A stretch of 64,000 nucleotides of DNA from Flavobacterium sharifuzzamanii. GTDB lineage: Bacteria > Bacteroidota > Bacteroidia > Flavobacteriales > Flavobacteriaceae. Under the pieces are notes generated by a model that saw nothing but the letters and a program-made list of their open reading frames with translations, did no database searches and was not told the DNA's origin. Each line of letters starts with the position of its first letter. The stretch's first letter is position 1. The DNA is taken from the NCBI RefSeq assembly GCF_003254585.1, contig NZ_QJGZ01000042.1, positions 372,001 through 436,000 on the forward strand, written 5' to 3'. Positions 27,754-35,970 of the stretch are shown here, piece by piece. The position numbers and the translations under genes are program-made.

Positions 27754-27776
27754 ATTTCCAAAAATTAAAATATCGG

Positions 27777-27822
27777 ATTATGGATTTCCGTAAAATACTG
27801 GTTTTGATTGGTTTTACTTTTG
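27777..27822 (+). promoter_or_regulatory. 46-bp promoter repeat, copy 1
   Basis: This block is identical to 31273-31318 except for one base (T/C in AAAATACTGG versus AAAACACTGG). It contains GGATTTCCG (27782-27790), the inverse of the tandem CGGAAATCC motif, and ends in TACTTTTG (27815-27822), which fits the -7 box TAnnTTTG. There is no clear -33 TTG, as expected for an activator-dependent promoter. Transcription should start near 27829. Confidence 0.65.
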
Positions 27823-27851
27823 GGTTATTAAATAATTTAAAAATTAAAAAC

Positions 27852-28010
27852 ATGAAAAAATTAGCTGTTTTATTTAGTTTATTCTTCTTAGTTCTTGGCG
27901 GAAGCATTGAAGCTCAAAGTGGACATTACAAGGGAGGAAAAGGAAGTTCTCACAAAGGAGGAAAATACAAAAATGCAAGTACTAATAATCACTACAAAAA
28001 AAGAAAATAA
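27852..28010 (+). CDS. Small secreted basic Gly/Lys-rich protein
   Basis: The product has 52 residues from the ATG at 27852. A start at 27780 would lie upstream of the -7 box and is rejected. A signal peptide (KKLAVLFSLFFLVLGGSIEAQ) is followed by about 30 residues rich in Gly, Lys, His and Ser (SGHYKGGKGSSHKGGKYKN). It is not recognised. It is first in an operon of small proteins running to 31180. Confidence 0.6.
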   Translation: MKKLAVLFSLFFLVLGGSIEAQSGHYKGGKGSSHKGGKYKNASTNNHYKKRK

Positions 28011-28099
28011 AACCTAAAACTTCGATTGACATTAAATCAAGGTTAAGTCAAAAGAAGTTTCTCAATCACAAAAACTTTAATTAACTAACTCTTAAAAAG

Positions 28100-28324
28100 A
28101 TGGGCTTTCGATTTCAAAAAAGAATAAAATTTGGAGGCGGACTCGGTTTGAATATTAGCAAATCTGGAATCTCTCCAAGTTTTAGAACAAAAATGGGAAC
28201 TTTCAGTAAGAACGGTTACTCTACAAAAACTGGCATCCCTGACGTGAGATATCAAAACAGTGGATGTCTTCTTTTATTTGTCTTTACAGGATTTTTTGCA
28301 TTTTTAATTTATCACTTTAAATAA
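28100..28324 (+). CDS. DUF4236 family protein
   Basis: The product has 74 residues. GFRFQKRIKFGGGLGLNISK and SGISPSFRTKMGTFSKNGYS are the typical DUF4236 N-terminus. A single C-terminal membrane helix follows (CLLLFVFTGFFAFLIYHF). Function is unknown. It lies in the operon between the basic secreted protein and the Excalibur lipoprotein. Confidence 0.8.
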   Translation: MGFRFQKRIKFGGGLGLNISKSGISPSFRTKMGTFSKNGYSTKTGIPDVRYQNSGCLLLFVFTGFFAFLIYHFK

Positions 28325-28331
28325 TCTAATC

Positions 28332-28595
28332 ATGAAACATAACAAAATCTTATCAATTTCTATTTCCTTATTAGTACTAACAGGCATTATAATTTCTTGT
28401 TCAGATTCGGGAGATTCAGAAAAAATAACTTCAGGTTCTAACTCAGGATCCAGTTCAGATTCAAATTGTCCAACAAAAACCTGTGGCGATTTTGCAACAA
28501 GAGCACAAGCCCAGGCTGCCTATAATAGTAACAAAAACTGTTACAAAAATCTGGACGCAGATGGAGATGGAATTGCTTGTGAAAATCTAAAATAA
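28332..28595 (+). CDS. Excalibur-domain lipoprotein
   Basis: The product has 87 residues. It has a lipoprotein signal (VLTGIIISCSDSGDS), a Ser/Asp-rich linker, and a C-terminal Excalibur domain (CGDFATRAQAQAAYNSN, and DADGDGIACENL with the DxDxDGxxC calcium-binding loop). It is probably an outer-leaflet or periplasmic calcium-binding lipoprotein. It begins eight bases after the DUF4236 gene. Confidence 0.85.
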   Translation: MKHNKILSISISLLVLTGIIISCSDSGDSEKITSGSNSGSSSDSNCPTKTCGDFATRAQAQAAYNSNKNCYKNLDADGDGIACENLK

Positions 28596-28608
28596 ACAAC
28601 CAAAAAAC

Positions 28609-29004
28609 ATGATAACACTAGAACTAAAAAGCCATTTTTTAAGATTATATCAAATGGCATTATCTGATGATCAATTTGATGTATTAGAACTTCAAATGCT
28701 GTATCATTTTGCAGACGAAAGAGGAATTCCAAAAGAAGAACTCGATAAACTTTTTCTGAATCCAATTAATGCTGAATTTATTGTTCCGGAAGCTTTACAT
28801 ACAAAAATTGAATATCTATACGATCTTACGAGAATTATTTGGGCTGACGGAAAAATAACCGATGATGAATTAAATATGCTTAGAAAGTATTGCAGAAAAT
28901 TTGATTTTGTCGAAGAAAACATCAATGATTTATCTGATTATCTGATTGATTGTGTTCAAAAAAACATTGGTAAAGAAGAAATTATTAGTCAACTAAACGC
29001 TTAA
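28609..29004 (+). CDS. TerB-like protein
   Basis: The product has 131 residues and is all-helical. DDQFDVLELQMLYHFADERGI and RIIWADGKITDDELNMLRKYCRKF match the TerB-like/tellurite-resistance fold with two acidic, EF-hand-like helix pairs. It is cytosolic. It is followed four bases later by the membrane coiled-coil gene and then by a vWA-like lipoprotein gene. TerB-like and vWA proteins often work together, which hints at a stress or envelope-monitoring complex. Confidence 0.65.
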   Translation: MITLELKSHFLRLYQMALSDDQFDVLELQMLYHFADERGIPKEELDKLFLNPINAEFIVPEALHTKIEYLYDLTRIIWADGKITDDELNMLRKYCRKFDFVEENINDLSDYLIDCVQKNIGKEEIISQLNA

Positions 29005-29007
29005 GTT

Positions 29008-30276
29008 ATGAAACCACTTGCACAATTATTTAGTTTAAAAAAATCTGAAGATTCTTCTTTTAAAATTCTTGAAGAAAATGAAGAAGACAGAGAACAGATT
29101 AGAATTACCTATTATCAAAGCGGTTTTGCCGCATCGGTTAAAGCAACCGGCAAACCAATTGTTCTCAAAGCATGTCTTCAAAATTTATATATGAGCTTTG
29201 AAGATCAGTGCCGAAAACAAAAAATGGAACAAGATAAGCTAAAACAACCTTATCGTGAAGAACAGGAAAAAAACAGAACTGAACTTAAAAAATCTGAAGC
29301 CGCTATTGGTATTTACGAGAAAAAAGAGCAGGATATCAATGATAATATCGATCAGATAAAAAATGAAATTATAGAAGTAAAACGAAATCCTGACAAATAC
29401 GGAATAGAAGAAGGAAAAGGTCTTAAAGCCCAATTTTATATCGGTTTGATTCTTTTACTGCCAATTACACTTTATGTCTTGGTATTTTATATTTCAGCTT
29501 CTTATTCTGCCTTTTTCAAAGAATTTTCTAATGATAGTTTAACTGCTGCCATTTTTGATGCTGATGCTTTTACAAATGCTTTTAAAGCTAGCTGGCTCGA
29601 AGGTGTTTTGGTTACTACTATTCCGTTTGTTTTTATGGGATTAGGTTATGTTATCCATATGGTTCAAAAAGGAAAAGGAATCAAAAACATCTTCAGACTT
29701 GCTGCACTCTTTGCCATTACATTTTTATTCGATTCTCTTTTGGCTTACATCATTGAGAAAAAAATATATGAGTTTAATAAAACAACAGAATCTTCTCCAT
29801 ACAATTTAAATATCGCTTTAGGCGAGCCAGAATTCTGGATGATCATATTCGCTGGTTTTGTGGTGTATATTATTTGGGGACTTGTATTTGATTTTGTAAT
29901 GAAAGAATTTGAAAATATTGATAAAATTCGAGCTTTTATAAGAGGAAGAAAAGAAAATCTATTAAACCTGGAAAAATTAAAAGCTGATTATATTAATAAA
30001 ATCAACGGTTTTAAAGAACAAATTGCCACAATAAATGGTAAAATATCAGAACTTCAATTGAAAATAGATGGTTTTGTTTTTCCTGTAAAGGAGTATTTAC
30101 ATTATCATCATCAATATAAAGAAGGCTGGTTTCAAGCTATCAATACAGAAATTGCTTTGCCACATAAAGAAAAAGTAGAATTACTGGAAAGCTGCGAAAA
30201 TTTATCTGAAGAGCATCTGGGAAGATTAAATTTAATCGATCCTGATTTTCAACATTTAGTGTATTTTAAAAATTAA
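29008..30276 (+). CDS. Polytopic membrane protein with flanking coiled coils
   Basis: The product has 422 residues. Residues 65-135 are a charged coiled coil. Four membrane helices follow (around YIGLILLLPITLYVLVFYI, LVTTIPFVFMGLGYVIHM, LAALFAITFLFDSLLAYI and FWMIIFAGFVVYIIWGLVF). A second coiled coil (about 305-360) and a cytosolic tail follow. It is not recognised. By position it should be the membrane core of a complex with the TerB-like protein and the vWA-like lipoprotein. Both coiled coils are probably cytosolic. Confidence 0.7.
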   Translation: MKPLAQLFSLKKSEDSSFKILEENEEDREQIRITYYQSGFAASVKATGKPIVLKACLQNLYMSFEDQCRKQKMEQDKLKQPYREEQEKNRTELKKSEAAIGIYEKKEQDINDNIDQIKNEIIEVKRNPDKYGIEEGKGLKAQFYIGLILLLPITLYVLVFYISASYSAFFKEFSNDSLTAAIFDADAFTNAFKASWLEGVLVTTIPFVFMGLGYVIHMVQKGKGIKNIFRLAALFAITFLFDSLLAYIIEKKIYEFNKTTESSPYNLNIALGEPEFWMIIFAGFVVYIIWGLVFDFVMKEFENIDKIRAFIRGRKENLLNLEKLKADYINKINGFKEQIATINGKISELQLKIDGFVFPVKEYLHYHHQYKEGWFQAINTEIALPHKEKVELLESCENLSEEHLGRLNLIDPDFQHLVYFKN

Positions 30277-30280
30277 GATT

Positions 30281-31180
30281 ATGAAAAACACTTTACTTAA
30301 AATTTCAATGTCATTGTTATTGGTTTTATTCTTTTCTTGCAAAGAAGAAACCAAAACAGAAAGCAAAGAAACCCCTACTAAAAGTTCTGTTTCGGAAAAT
30401 TACAACATTAGTCTTTTGGTAGATTTATCAGACCGAATTAGTCTCAAAAAAAATCCAAATCCAACAATGGAAATTTATCAAAGGGACTTAGGATATATCA
30501 AATCAGTTTCTGAAGCTTTTACAGATCATCTGAAATCAAAAAGAATGAGACAGATTAATGATAAAATGCAGTTATTCTTTAATCCTGAACCCGAAAATCC
30601 TGAAATCAATTCTATTTCTAAACAATTAAGAATTACGGTAAATAAAGACAATGCGTCCAAGAAATTCCTTAATTCTATTAATGATACTTACTCTTCAAAA
30701 ACATCAAAAATATATGAATCAGCGATTAAAGATGATAAATATATTGGCTCAGACATTTGGAACTTTTTCGACAGCAAAGTTCAAGATCAATGCATTGACA
30801 AAGAGTTTAGAAATATCTTAATTATCTTGACAGACGGATATATGTTTTATGAAGGAACGCAAATTAAAGACGGAAATTTATCTAGTTATTTAACACCTCA
30901 GCTAATTAAACAAAATGGTTTGAATAAAAATGATTGGCAGAAAAAATTTGATTCAGAAAATTTTGGTTTCATAAAAGTTGATGCTGATTTGTCTAATCTT
31001 GAAGTTTTAATTTTAGGAATTAATCCAAGTAAAAATAATCCGTTTGAAGAAAAAGTTATAAAGGCATATTGGACAAAATGGCTTTCTGAAATGAAAATAA
31101 AACATTTCGAAATTAAAAATGCTGACTTGCCTTCAAACATGGATAAAATCATAAAAGATTTTATTTTAGTAAAAGAATAA
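30281..31180 (+). CDS. vWA-like lipoprotein
   Basis: The product has 299 residues with a lipoprotein signal (LLVLFFSCKEETK). A von Willebrand A-like fold is suggested by YNISLLVDLSDRIS (partial MIDAS, DxSxR) and by NILIILTDGYMFYEG (the central strand with TDG). The C-terminal part contains LEVLILGINPS. It is expected at the periplasmic face of the inner membrane or at the outer membrane. It begins five bases after the polytopic membrane gene, so the two products are likely to interact. Confidence 0.7.
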   Translation: MKNTLLKISMSLLLVLFFSCKEETKTESKETPTKSSVSENYNISLLVDLSDRISLKKNPNPTMEIYQRDLGYIKSVSEAFTDHLKSKRMRQINDKMQLFFNPEPENPEINSISKQLRITVNKDNASKKFLNSINDTYSSKTSKIYESAIKDDKYIGSDIWNFFDSKVQDQCIDKEFRNILIILTDGYMFYEGTQIKDGNLSSYLTPQLIKQNGLNKNDWQKKFDSENFGFIKVDADLSNLEVLILGINPSKNNPFEEKVIKAYWTKWLSEMKIKHFEIKNADLPSNMDKIIKDFILVKE

Positions 31181-31201
31181 AAAACTAAACTTATGTTTTT
31201 T

Positions 31202-31229
31202 AAAGAGGAACTTCATTGTCCTCTTTTTT
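31202..31229 (+). terminator. Intrinsic terminator after the vWA-like gene
   Basis: AAAGAGGA and TCCTCTTT form an 8-bp stem with a nine-base loop, ending in a T-run. It separates the first small-protein operon from the second 46-bp promoter repeat. Confidence 0.8.
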
Positions 31230-31272
31230 CCGTTTAAATCCATTCCAAAAAACTTCATTTAAAATTTTACTC

Positions 31273-31318
31273 ATTATGGATTTCCGTAAAACACTGGTTT
31301 TGATTGGTTTTACTTTTG
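31273..31318 (+). promoter_or_regulatory. 46-bp promoter repeat, copy 2
   Basis: This block matches 27777-27822 at 45 of 46 positions, including GGATTTCCG (31278-31286) and the -7 box TACTTTTG (31311-31318) at the same spacing. Both copies follow an intrinsic terminator and precede the first gene of an operon by about 30 bases, which identifies them as duplicated promoters. Confidence 0.65.
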
Positions 31319-31345
31319 AGGTTATCAATTTAAAACTACAAACCA

Positions 31346-32413
31346 ATGGAAATGAACATTCAACTAAAATCATTAGCAGATAAAATAAATCAGCTGAAAA
31401 GTAAAATTGAAACCGAAGAATCTACAAAACATGCTTTTGTATTGCCTTTTATTAATATTTTGGGTTATGACGCCTTTAATCCGTTAGAAGTAGTTCCAGA
31501 ATTTACAGCCGATCTTGGCTTAAAAAAAGGAGAAAAAGTAGATTATGCTATTTTTCAAGATGGAGAACCAATTATCATTGTAGAATGCAAAAGCTGGAAA
31601 GAAAAACTTACCGTTCATAATTCTCAGTTATTCCGCTATTTTCACGTAACCAAAACTCGATTTGCACTTTTAACAAATGGAATCCAATATCAGTTTTTTA
31701 CCGATTTGGACGATCAGAATAAAATGGACGAAAAGCCTTTTTTAGAATTTGATATTTGCAATTTAAAAGAAAACACAATAAGTGAAATTGCAAAATTTCA
31801 TAAAGCCAATTTTGATGTTAATAATATCGTAAGCAATGCAAGTTCGTTAAAATACATTAAGGAGATTAAAAAGCTTATCAACGCTGAATTAGAAAGCCCT
31901 TCGAATGATTTTACAAAACTCTTCGCGAGCAAAATATATGCAGGACGACTGACGGAAAAAGTTGTTGATGAATTTAAAGATTTAGTTCAAAAATCAGTTA
32001 GCCAATTTATTAATGACAAAATTAATGATCGTTTAAATGCGGCTTTAAGCAAAGAAACTATTAAACAGCAAGATGAAGAAATTATCTCGGTTGAAGATGA
32101 CAACAAAGTTATTACTACCGAAGAAGAACTTGACGCTTATCGCATAGTAGTTGCCATTTTACGCCGAAAACTGCCAATTAATAGAATTGTTTCTCGCGAT
32201 ACACAATCCTATTTTGGAATACTGCTCGATGATAATAATAGAAAACCTCTTTGCAGACTTCACCTAAACGGCGGTAAAAAATACATAAGCCTTTTCAACA
32301 ATAATAAAACGGAAGCTAAAATTGCAATTTCATCCATTGATGATATTTATCAATACGAAAAAGAATTACTAGAAACGGTGGCTCTTTACGAAACAGAATT
32401 AAATCCCGTATAA
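31346..32413 (+). CDS. HsdR N-terminal-like (restriction endonuclease-type) protein
   Basis: The product has 355 residues. About residues 15-130 match the type I restriction enzyme R-subunit N-terminal domain: FVLPFINILGYDAFNPLEVVPEF, then KVDYAIFQDGEPIIIVECKSW with the D...ExK nuclease core, then FHVTKTRFALLTNGI. There is no helicase motor and no methylase gene nearby, so it is not a normal restriction system. The C-terminal 100 residues (RIVVAILRRKLPINRIVSRDTQSYFGILLDD) look like a separate small domain. Stand-alone proteins of this type are common in Bacteroidota and their role is unproven. Confidence 0.8.
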   Translation: MEMNIQLKSLADKINQLKSKIETEESTKHAFVLPFINILGYDAFNPLEVVPEFTADLGLKKGEKVDYAIFQDGEPIIIVECKSWKEKLTVHNSQLFRYFHVTKTRFALLTNGIQYQFFTDLDDQNKMDEKPFLEFDICNLKENTISEIAKFHKANFDVNNIVSNASSLKYIKEIKKLINAELESPSNDFTKLFASKIYAGRLTEKVVDEFKDLVQKSVSQFINDKINDRLNAALSKETIKQQDEEIISVEDDNKVITTEEELDAYRIVVAILRRKLPINRIVSRDTQSYFGILLDDNNRKPLCRLHLNGGKKYISLFNNNKTEAKIAISSIDDIYQYEKELLETVALYETELNPV

Positions 32414-32488
32414 GTACTCATTTTAAAAAACTTAATTCTAATTAGATTTATCACATCACAAAAATTACTAACCCAAAATCAAAACACT

Positions 32489-32854
32489 ATGAAACCTAAA
32501 CATTACATAATTGCCGGACTTTGCTTGATTTTATTGGTCGCTGCACTTACTAATCCTGGAACTGAAAAACATAAAGAAGAAGTAAAACTGAAAATGAACG
32601 CATTTTTAGAAAAAGAAATGGATAAAGAAAATACAACTCAGGACGATGAAATGTCAAAAGCTGGAGGAATGTTAGGAAATGCTCTAGCACAATCGATGGT
32701 AAACATGCTCGTGGACAATATAGTTTCTTCATCAAATTATATTCTTTTTTCTACAACTGATGTAACTGTCGACGGAAAAACCAAAACTATTGGCTTTGGT
32801 ATTTTGGGAAATGTCTTTTTATCTAACAAAATAGATGAAGCAATAAAACAATAA
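32489..32854 (+). CDS. DUF4359 family protein
   Basis: The product has 121 residues, with an N-terminal membrane anchor or signal (YIIAGLCLILLVAALTNPG), a charged helix, and the small hydrophobic C-terminal part with SSNYILFSTTDVTVDGKTKTIGFGILGNVF that fits DUF4359. Function is unknown. It lies 75 bases after the HsdR-N-like gene on the same strand. Confidence 0.65.
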   Translation: MKPKHYIIAGLCLILLVAALTNPGTEKHKEEVKLKMNAFLEKEMDKENTTQDDEMSKAGGMLGNALAQSMVNMLVDNIVSSSNYILFSTTDVTVDGKTKTIGFGILGNVFLSNKIDEAIKQ

Positions 32855-32893
32855 AAAACAGAATTTTCCAGCTCACTAAATACCACATTGCCT

Positions 32894-33307
32894 ATGCAAA
32901 AAAACTACCTCATCTTACTTTTATTATTTGCATTTTATTCGTGCAAGAAGGCAGCTTCTCCACCTCCATTACCTCAAGTAAATTCATTTTATAAACCGGT
33001 AATTAGTGCGGATGACCGAAAGACCATCACTCCGGAAGAAGCCAGAACATATCACGTAAATAAAACCTATCAGTATGAATATAGAACAGGAAACCCTGGG
33101 AATTATGAGTACAATTATGACGTAAAAGGAATAAATAGTGCAGGCGATTCTGTCTCTGGCAATATAAACGTTTCGGGAAAATACGGCGCTGGAATTTTAA
33201 CAACTGATACTATTCCAGAAATCGAAATCAATACAGAGTGGATTTCATACGGGAAATTAAAAGCTTTTGATAAAAAAGGAAACGAATATCAATTAATAGT
33301 CAAATAG
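32894..33307 (+). CDS. Hypothetical lipoprotein
   Basis: The product has 137 residues. The ATG at 32894 is preferred over a TTG two codons upstream. A lipoprotein signal (LILLLLFAFYSCKKA) is followed by a proline-rich linker and a beta-rich body (YQYEYRTGNPGNYEYNYDVKG, SVSGNINVSGKYG). It is not recognised. It is probably in the same transcript as the DUF4359 gene and the small Cys-rich gene that follows nine bases later. Confidence 0.65.
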   Translation: MQKNYLILLLLFAFYSCKKAASPPPLPQVNSFYKPVISADDRKTITPEEARTYHVNKTYQYEYRTGNPGNYEYNYDVKGINSAGDSVSGNINVSGKYGAGILTTDTIPEIEINTEWISYGKLKAFDKKGNEYQLIVK

Positions 33308-33316
33308 AAATATCCA

Positions 33317-33526
33317 ATGAAATATACGCTACTGTTACTTTTTATTTTTGCAACATCATTTACACCACCAGAAACCAACGTCTATATTTGCGGTCCTACT
33401 GGTGCAAAAAAATACCATTATACTGAAAACTGCCGTGGCTTAAGTGCTTGCAGTCATGGAACAGTAAAAACATCTCTTAAACAAGCACAAGGTTTAGGCC
33501 TAACACTATGCGGATGGGAAGATTGA
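33317..33526 (+). CDS. Small secreted Cys-rich protein
   Basis: The product has 69 residues. A signal peptide (YTLLLLFIFATSFT) is followed by a compact domain with four cysteines: VYICGPTGAKKYHYTENCRGLSACSH and GLTLCGWED. The spacing CxxxxAxxYHxxxxCRGL recalls Ada-type or zinc-ribbon folds. Similar small secreted proteins are scattered through Bacteroidota, with no known function. The terminator hairpin overlaps its stop codon. Confidence 0.65.
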   Translation: MKYTLLLLFIFATSFTPPETNVYICGPTGAKKYHYTENCRGLSACSHGTVKTSLKQAQGLGLTLCGWED

Positions 33527-33540
33527 TTATCTTCCCATTT
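33515..33540 (+). terminator. Terminator overlapping a stop codon
   Basis: TGGGAAGAT (33515-33523) and ATCTTCCCA (33529-33537) form a perfect 9-bp stem with a five-base loop, followed by TTT. The loop contains the TGA stop of the small Cys-rich protein, so the last codons of the gene form half of the terminator. Confidence 0.75.
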
Positions 33541-33619
33541 TCATATTTAATCATTTGATAATAATCACTTTACAATAATTTCACATTAGTTTTCTTAATT
33601 TGATATAAAACTAATCGTT

Positions 33620-33703
33620 ATGAAATTCTTTAATCTAAAATTCCTAGTATCATTCAAAGAATGGCTTTTTTTAAGAGCAATGCAGTCTTCTTTCCTACAT
33701 TAA
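33620..33703 (+). CDS. Possible 27-residue small protein upstream of the beta-glucosidase
   Basis: An ATG at 33620 opens a frame of 27 codons (MKFFNLKFLVSFKEWLFLRA, then MQSSFLH) ending 33 bases before the beta-glucosidase gene. The product would be a short amphipathic or hydrophobic peptide. Length and composition alone cannot separate a real small gene from chance. It may be a leader peptide. Confidence 0.3.
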   Translation: MKFFNLKFLVSFKEWLFLRAMQSSFLH

Positions 33704-33736
33704 TAAACCATTATAAATAAAGGAAAGTACTATTGA

Positions 33737-35089
33737 ATGAATAAAATTGAAAGCTCATTTTTGAACAAAAACCAATTTGGTAACGACTTCTTGTGGGGTG
33801 TTTCTACCGCCGCTTTCCAAATTGAAGGAGCACACGATGCCGACGGAAAAGGTTCTTCTATCTGGGACGTTTTTACTTCTCAAAAAGGAAAAATCAAAAA
33901 CGGACATCATGCTATAACTGCTTGTGATTTCTACAATTGTTATCAGGACGACATTAATTTAATTAAGGAATTAAATATTCCGAATTTTAGATTTTCTATC
34001 AGTTGGCCTAGAATTATGCCGACTGGTGTTCATCCTGTAAATCAAGCAGGAATCGATTATTATAATAAAATTATAGATTCGTTGCTGGATTCGGGAATCG
34101 AACCTTGGATAACACTTTATCATTGGGATTTACCGCATGAACTGGAAATAAAAGGAGGTTGGACAAACCGCGAATCGGTTTCTTGGTTCAAAGAATATGT
34201 AGAAGTTTGCGTACAGTATTTTGGCGATCGTGTCAAAAACTGGATGGTGATTAACGAACCTTCTGTTTTTACTGGTGCAGGTTATTTTTTAGGCATTCAT
34301 GCGCCTGGAAAAAAAGGCATTACCAATTATCTTAAAGCCATACATCATGTAACTCTAGCCACTTCTGCTGGAGCTAAAATAATTCGAGAAAGAGTTCCCA
34401 ATGCCCATATCGGAACGACATTCTCCTGCACGCATATTGAACCTGCAACTGAAAACGTAAAAGATGTTGAAGCCGCAAAACGTGTAGATACTTTATTAAA
34501 TAGAACTTTTATTGAACCCATTTTAGGATTAGGTTATCCGCAGAAAGATCTTCCTGTACTTAAAAAATTGAATAATTATATTCTTGAAGACGATTTAAAC
34601 AATCTCGCTTTCGATTTTGATTTTATCGGATTACAGTGTTACACTCGAGAAGTGGTAAAATCTTCTATTTTAATTCCATACATTGGCGCCGAACTCATAA
34701 GCGCTGAAAAAAGAAATGTAATCTCAACCGAAATGGGCTGGGAAGTTTATCCGCCTGCTATGTATCATATTCTTAAAAAGTTTAACGAGTATGACGGAAT
34801 CAAAAAAATCATAATTACCGAAAACGGAGCTGCTTTTCCAGATACTGTCCAAAACGGAAAAGTCCATGATATAAAACGAACTCATTTTATTCAAGACAAT
34901 CTAGAACAGATATTAAAAGCAAAACAAGAAGGCTTAAATGTCGAAGGCTATTTTGTATGGAGCCTTACCGATAATTTTGAGTGGGCCGAAGGTTATAATG
35001 CCCGATTCGGATTAATTCACGTTGATTTTGAAACGCAAAAAAGAACCATAAAAAACTCTGGATTGTGGTTTAAGGATTTTCTATCCTAG
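33737..35089 (+). CDS. Family 1 beta-glucosidase
   Basis: The product has 450 residues and is a full-length GH1 enzyme. The acid/base glutamate is Glu174 in WMVINEPSVF, and the nucleophile is Glu362 in IIITENGAAFPD. Other GH1 markers are FLWGVSTAAFQIEGA, FRFSISWPRI, ITLYHWDLPHEL and GYFVWSLTDNFEWAEGY. There is no signal peptide, so it is cytosolic and probably hydrolyses imported beta-linked disaccharides. The gene is monocistronic and ends at a 14-bp inverted repeat. Confidence 0.95.
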   Translation: MNKIESSFLNKNQFGNDFLWGVSTAAFQIEGAHDADGKGSSIWDVFTSQKGKIKNGHHAITACDFYNCYQDDINLIKELNIPNFRFSISWPRIMPTGVHPVNQAGIDYYNKIIDSLLDSGIEPWITLYHWDLPHELEIKGGWTNRESVSWFKEYVEVCVQYFGDRVKNWMVINEPSVFTGAGYFLGIHAPGKKGITNYLKAIHHVTLATSAGAKIIRERVPNAHIGTTFSCTHIEPATENVKDVEAAKRVDTLLNRTFIEPILGLGYPQKDLPVLKKLNNYILEDDLNNLAFDFDFIGLQCYTREVVKSSILIPYIGAELISAEKRNVISTEMGWEVYPPAMYHILKKFNEYDGIKKIIITENGAAFPDTVQNGKVHDIKRTHFIQDNLEQILKAKQEGLNVEGYFVWSLTDNFEWAEGYNARFGLIHVDFETQKRTIKNSGLWFKDFLS

Positions 35090-35147
35090 CTGTTTGATTT
35101 TACGACAAAGCACACTAAGTATTTTTAAGATTACTTTCAGTTAAAAC

Positions 35148-35185
35148 AAAGTTCGCAAAGCGATATAAATTGCTTTGCGAACTTT
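35148..35185. repeat. Perfect 14-bp inverted repeat between convergent genes
   Basis: AAAGTTCGCAAAGC (35148-35161) and GCTTTGCGAACTTT (35172-35185) pair perfectly around a 10-base loop. No T-run follows, so it is more like a dispersed palindromic element than a strong terminator. It may still separate the beta-glucosidase and the convergent lipoprotein transcripts. Confidence 0.7.
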
Positions 35186-35232
35186 GCGTTTATCTTTGTC
35201 CCTTTTCGGCTAAAAAACCAACCCAGATATCA

Positions 35233-35595
35233 TTAAGACTTATATTTATAATTCTGTTTTAAGATTCCAACATTTACTTTTCCGTTACTTTTTAAGTGCG
35301 CCAATATTCTAATGTATTTTTCTTCAGGATATTTTACGTTAAAACTAAAGGTTGTATCTTTTGTTTTTACTTCAAGCAAGTGCATTCCTTCATCAGATAT
35401 TGATAATCCGACTGTTTCATAAGTAGGCAACGCTTCTGTTGCTTTTAAGGTAATTTCTTGAACTTTTTCTTTATCCAGAAATACTTCTAGTTTTAAATTG
35501 TCCAATTTCATATCTGTTGGCTGTTCAAACGAAACAACATATTTTTTACAGCTGACAGTGCATAAAACAATTAAGAGTATTAGGAGTTTTTTCAT
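35233..35595 (-). CDS. Hypothetical small lipoprotein
   Basis: The product has 120 residues with a lipoprotein signal (LLILLIVLCTVSCKKYV). The body is predicted as a small beta-sandwich (DNLKLEVFLDKEKVQEITLKA, MHLLEVKTKDTTFSFNVKY). It is not recognised. It stands alone between the beta-glucosidase and the second copy of the duplicated module. Confidence 0.6.
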   Translation of the reverse strand: MKKLLILLIVLCTVSCKKYVVSFEQPTDMKLDNLKLEVFLDKEKVQEITLKATEALPTYETVGLSISDEGMHLLEVKTKDTTFSFNVKYPEEKYIRILAHLKSNGKVNVGILKQNYKYKS

Positions 35596-35970
35596 AAGGG
35601 GTATTTTAGACTAATTTTTATTAAAAATCAAAACCGTTTTTAATGTTTTATAAATATAAATAATTTTATTTCAATCTGGCTAAAAAACCAAATTTTACAA
35701 TTTTTCAGAATACATATTTATTCAAAAAAAGACAGGAAAAAACTCTTCAAAAAAAAGTAAAAAAAGAACAAAAAAATCTGTTATTTCATTGAATTTCATT
35801 AGGTTTATCGGGATTTTTTTCTTATCTTTATAGTGTAAATAACAGTAAATATATGCCGAAAAACACACTTTTTAAACGCCAAAATTACACTTCAAAAAAT
35901 TATTCTTTTTATCTCTTCAAGCATTTTATTTTTCAAAATGCATCCAGATTTCATTTCGAAATTATGTCGC
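35596..35970. other. 375-bp AT-rich spacer, no gene supported
   Basis: The spacer contains A- and T-runs and no convincing reading frame. The 62-codon plus-strand frame starting at 35853 overlaps the end of the unknown membrane protein gene and has no coding character. No strong hairpin was seen. Confidence 0.5.

Noticed and set aside
31346-32413. Complete type I restriction system
   Set aside because: Only an R-subunit N-terminal-like nuclease domain is present, with no helicase motifs and no M or S gene in the window.
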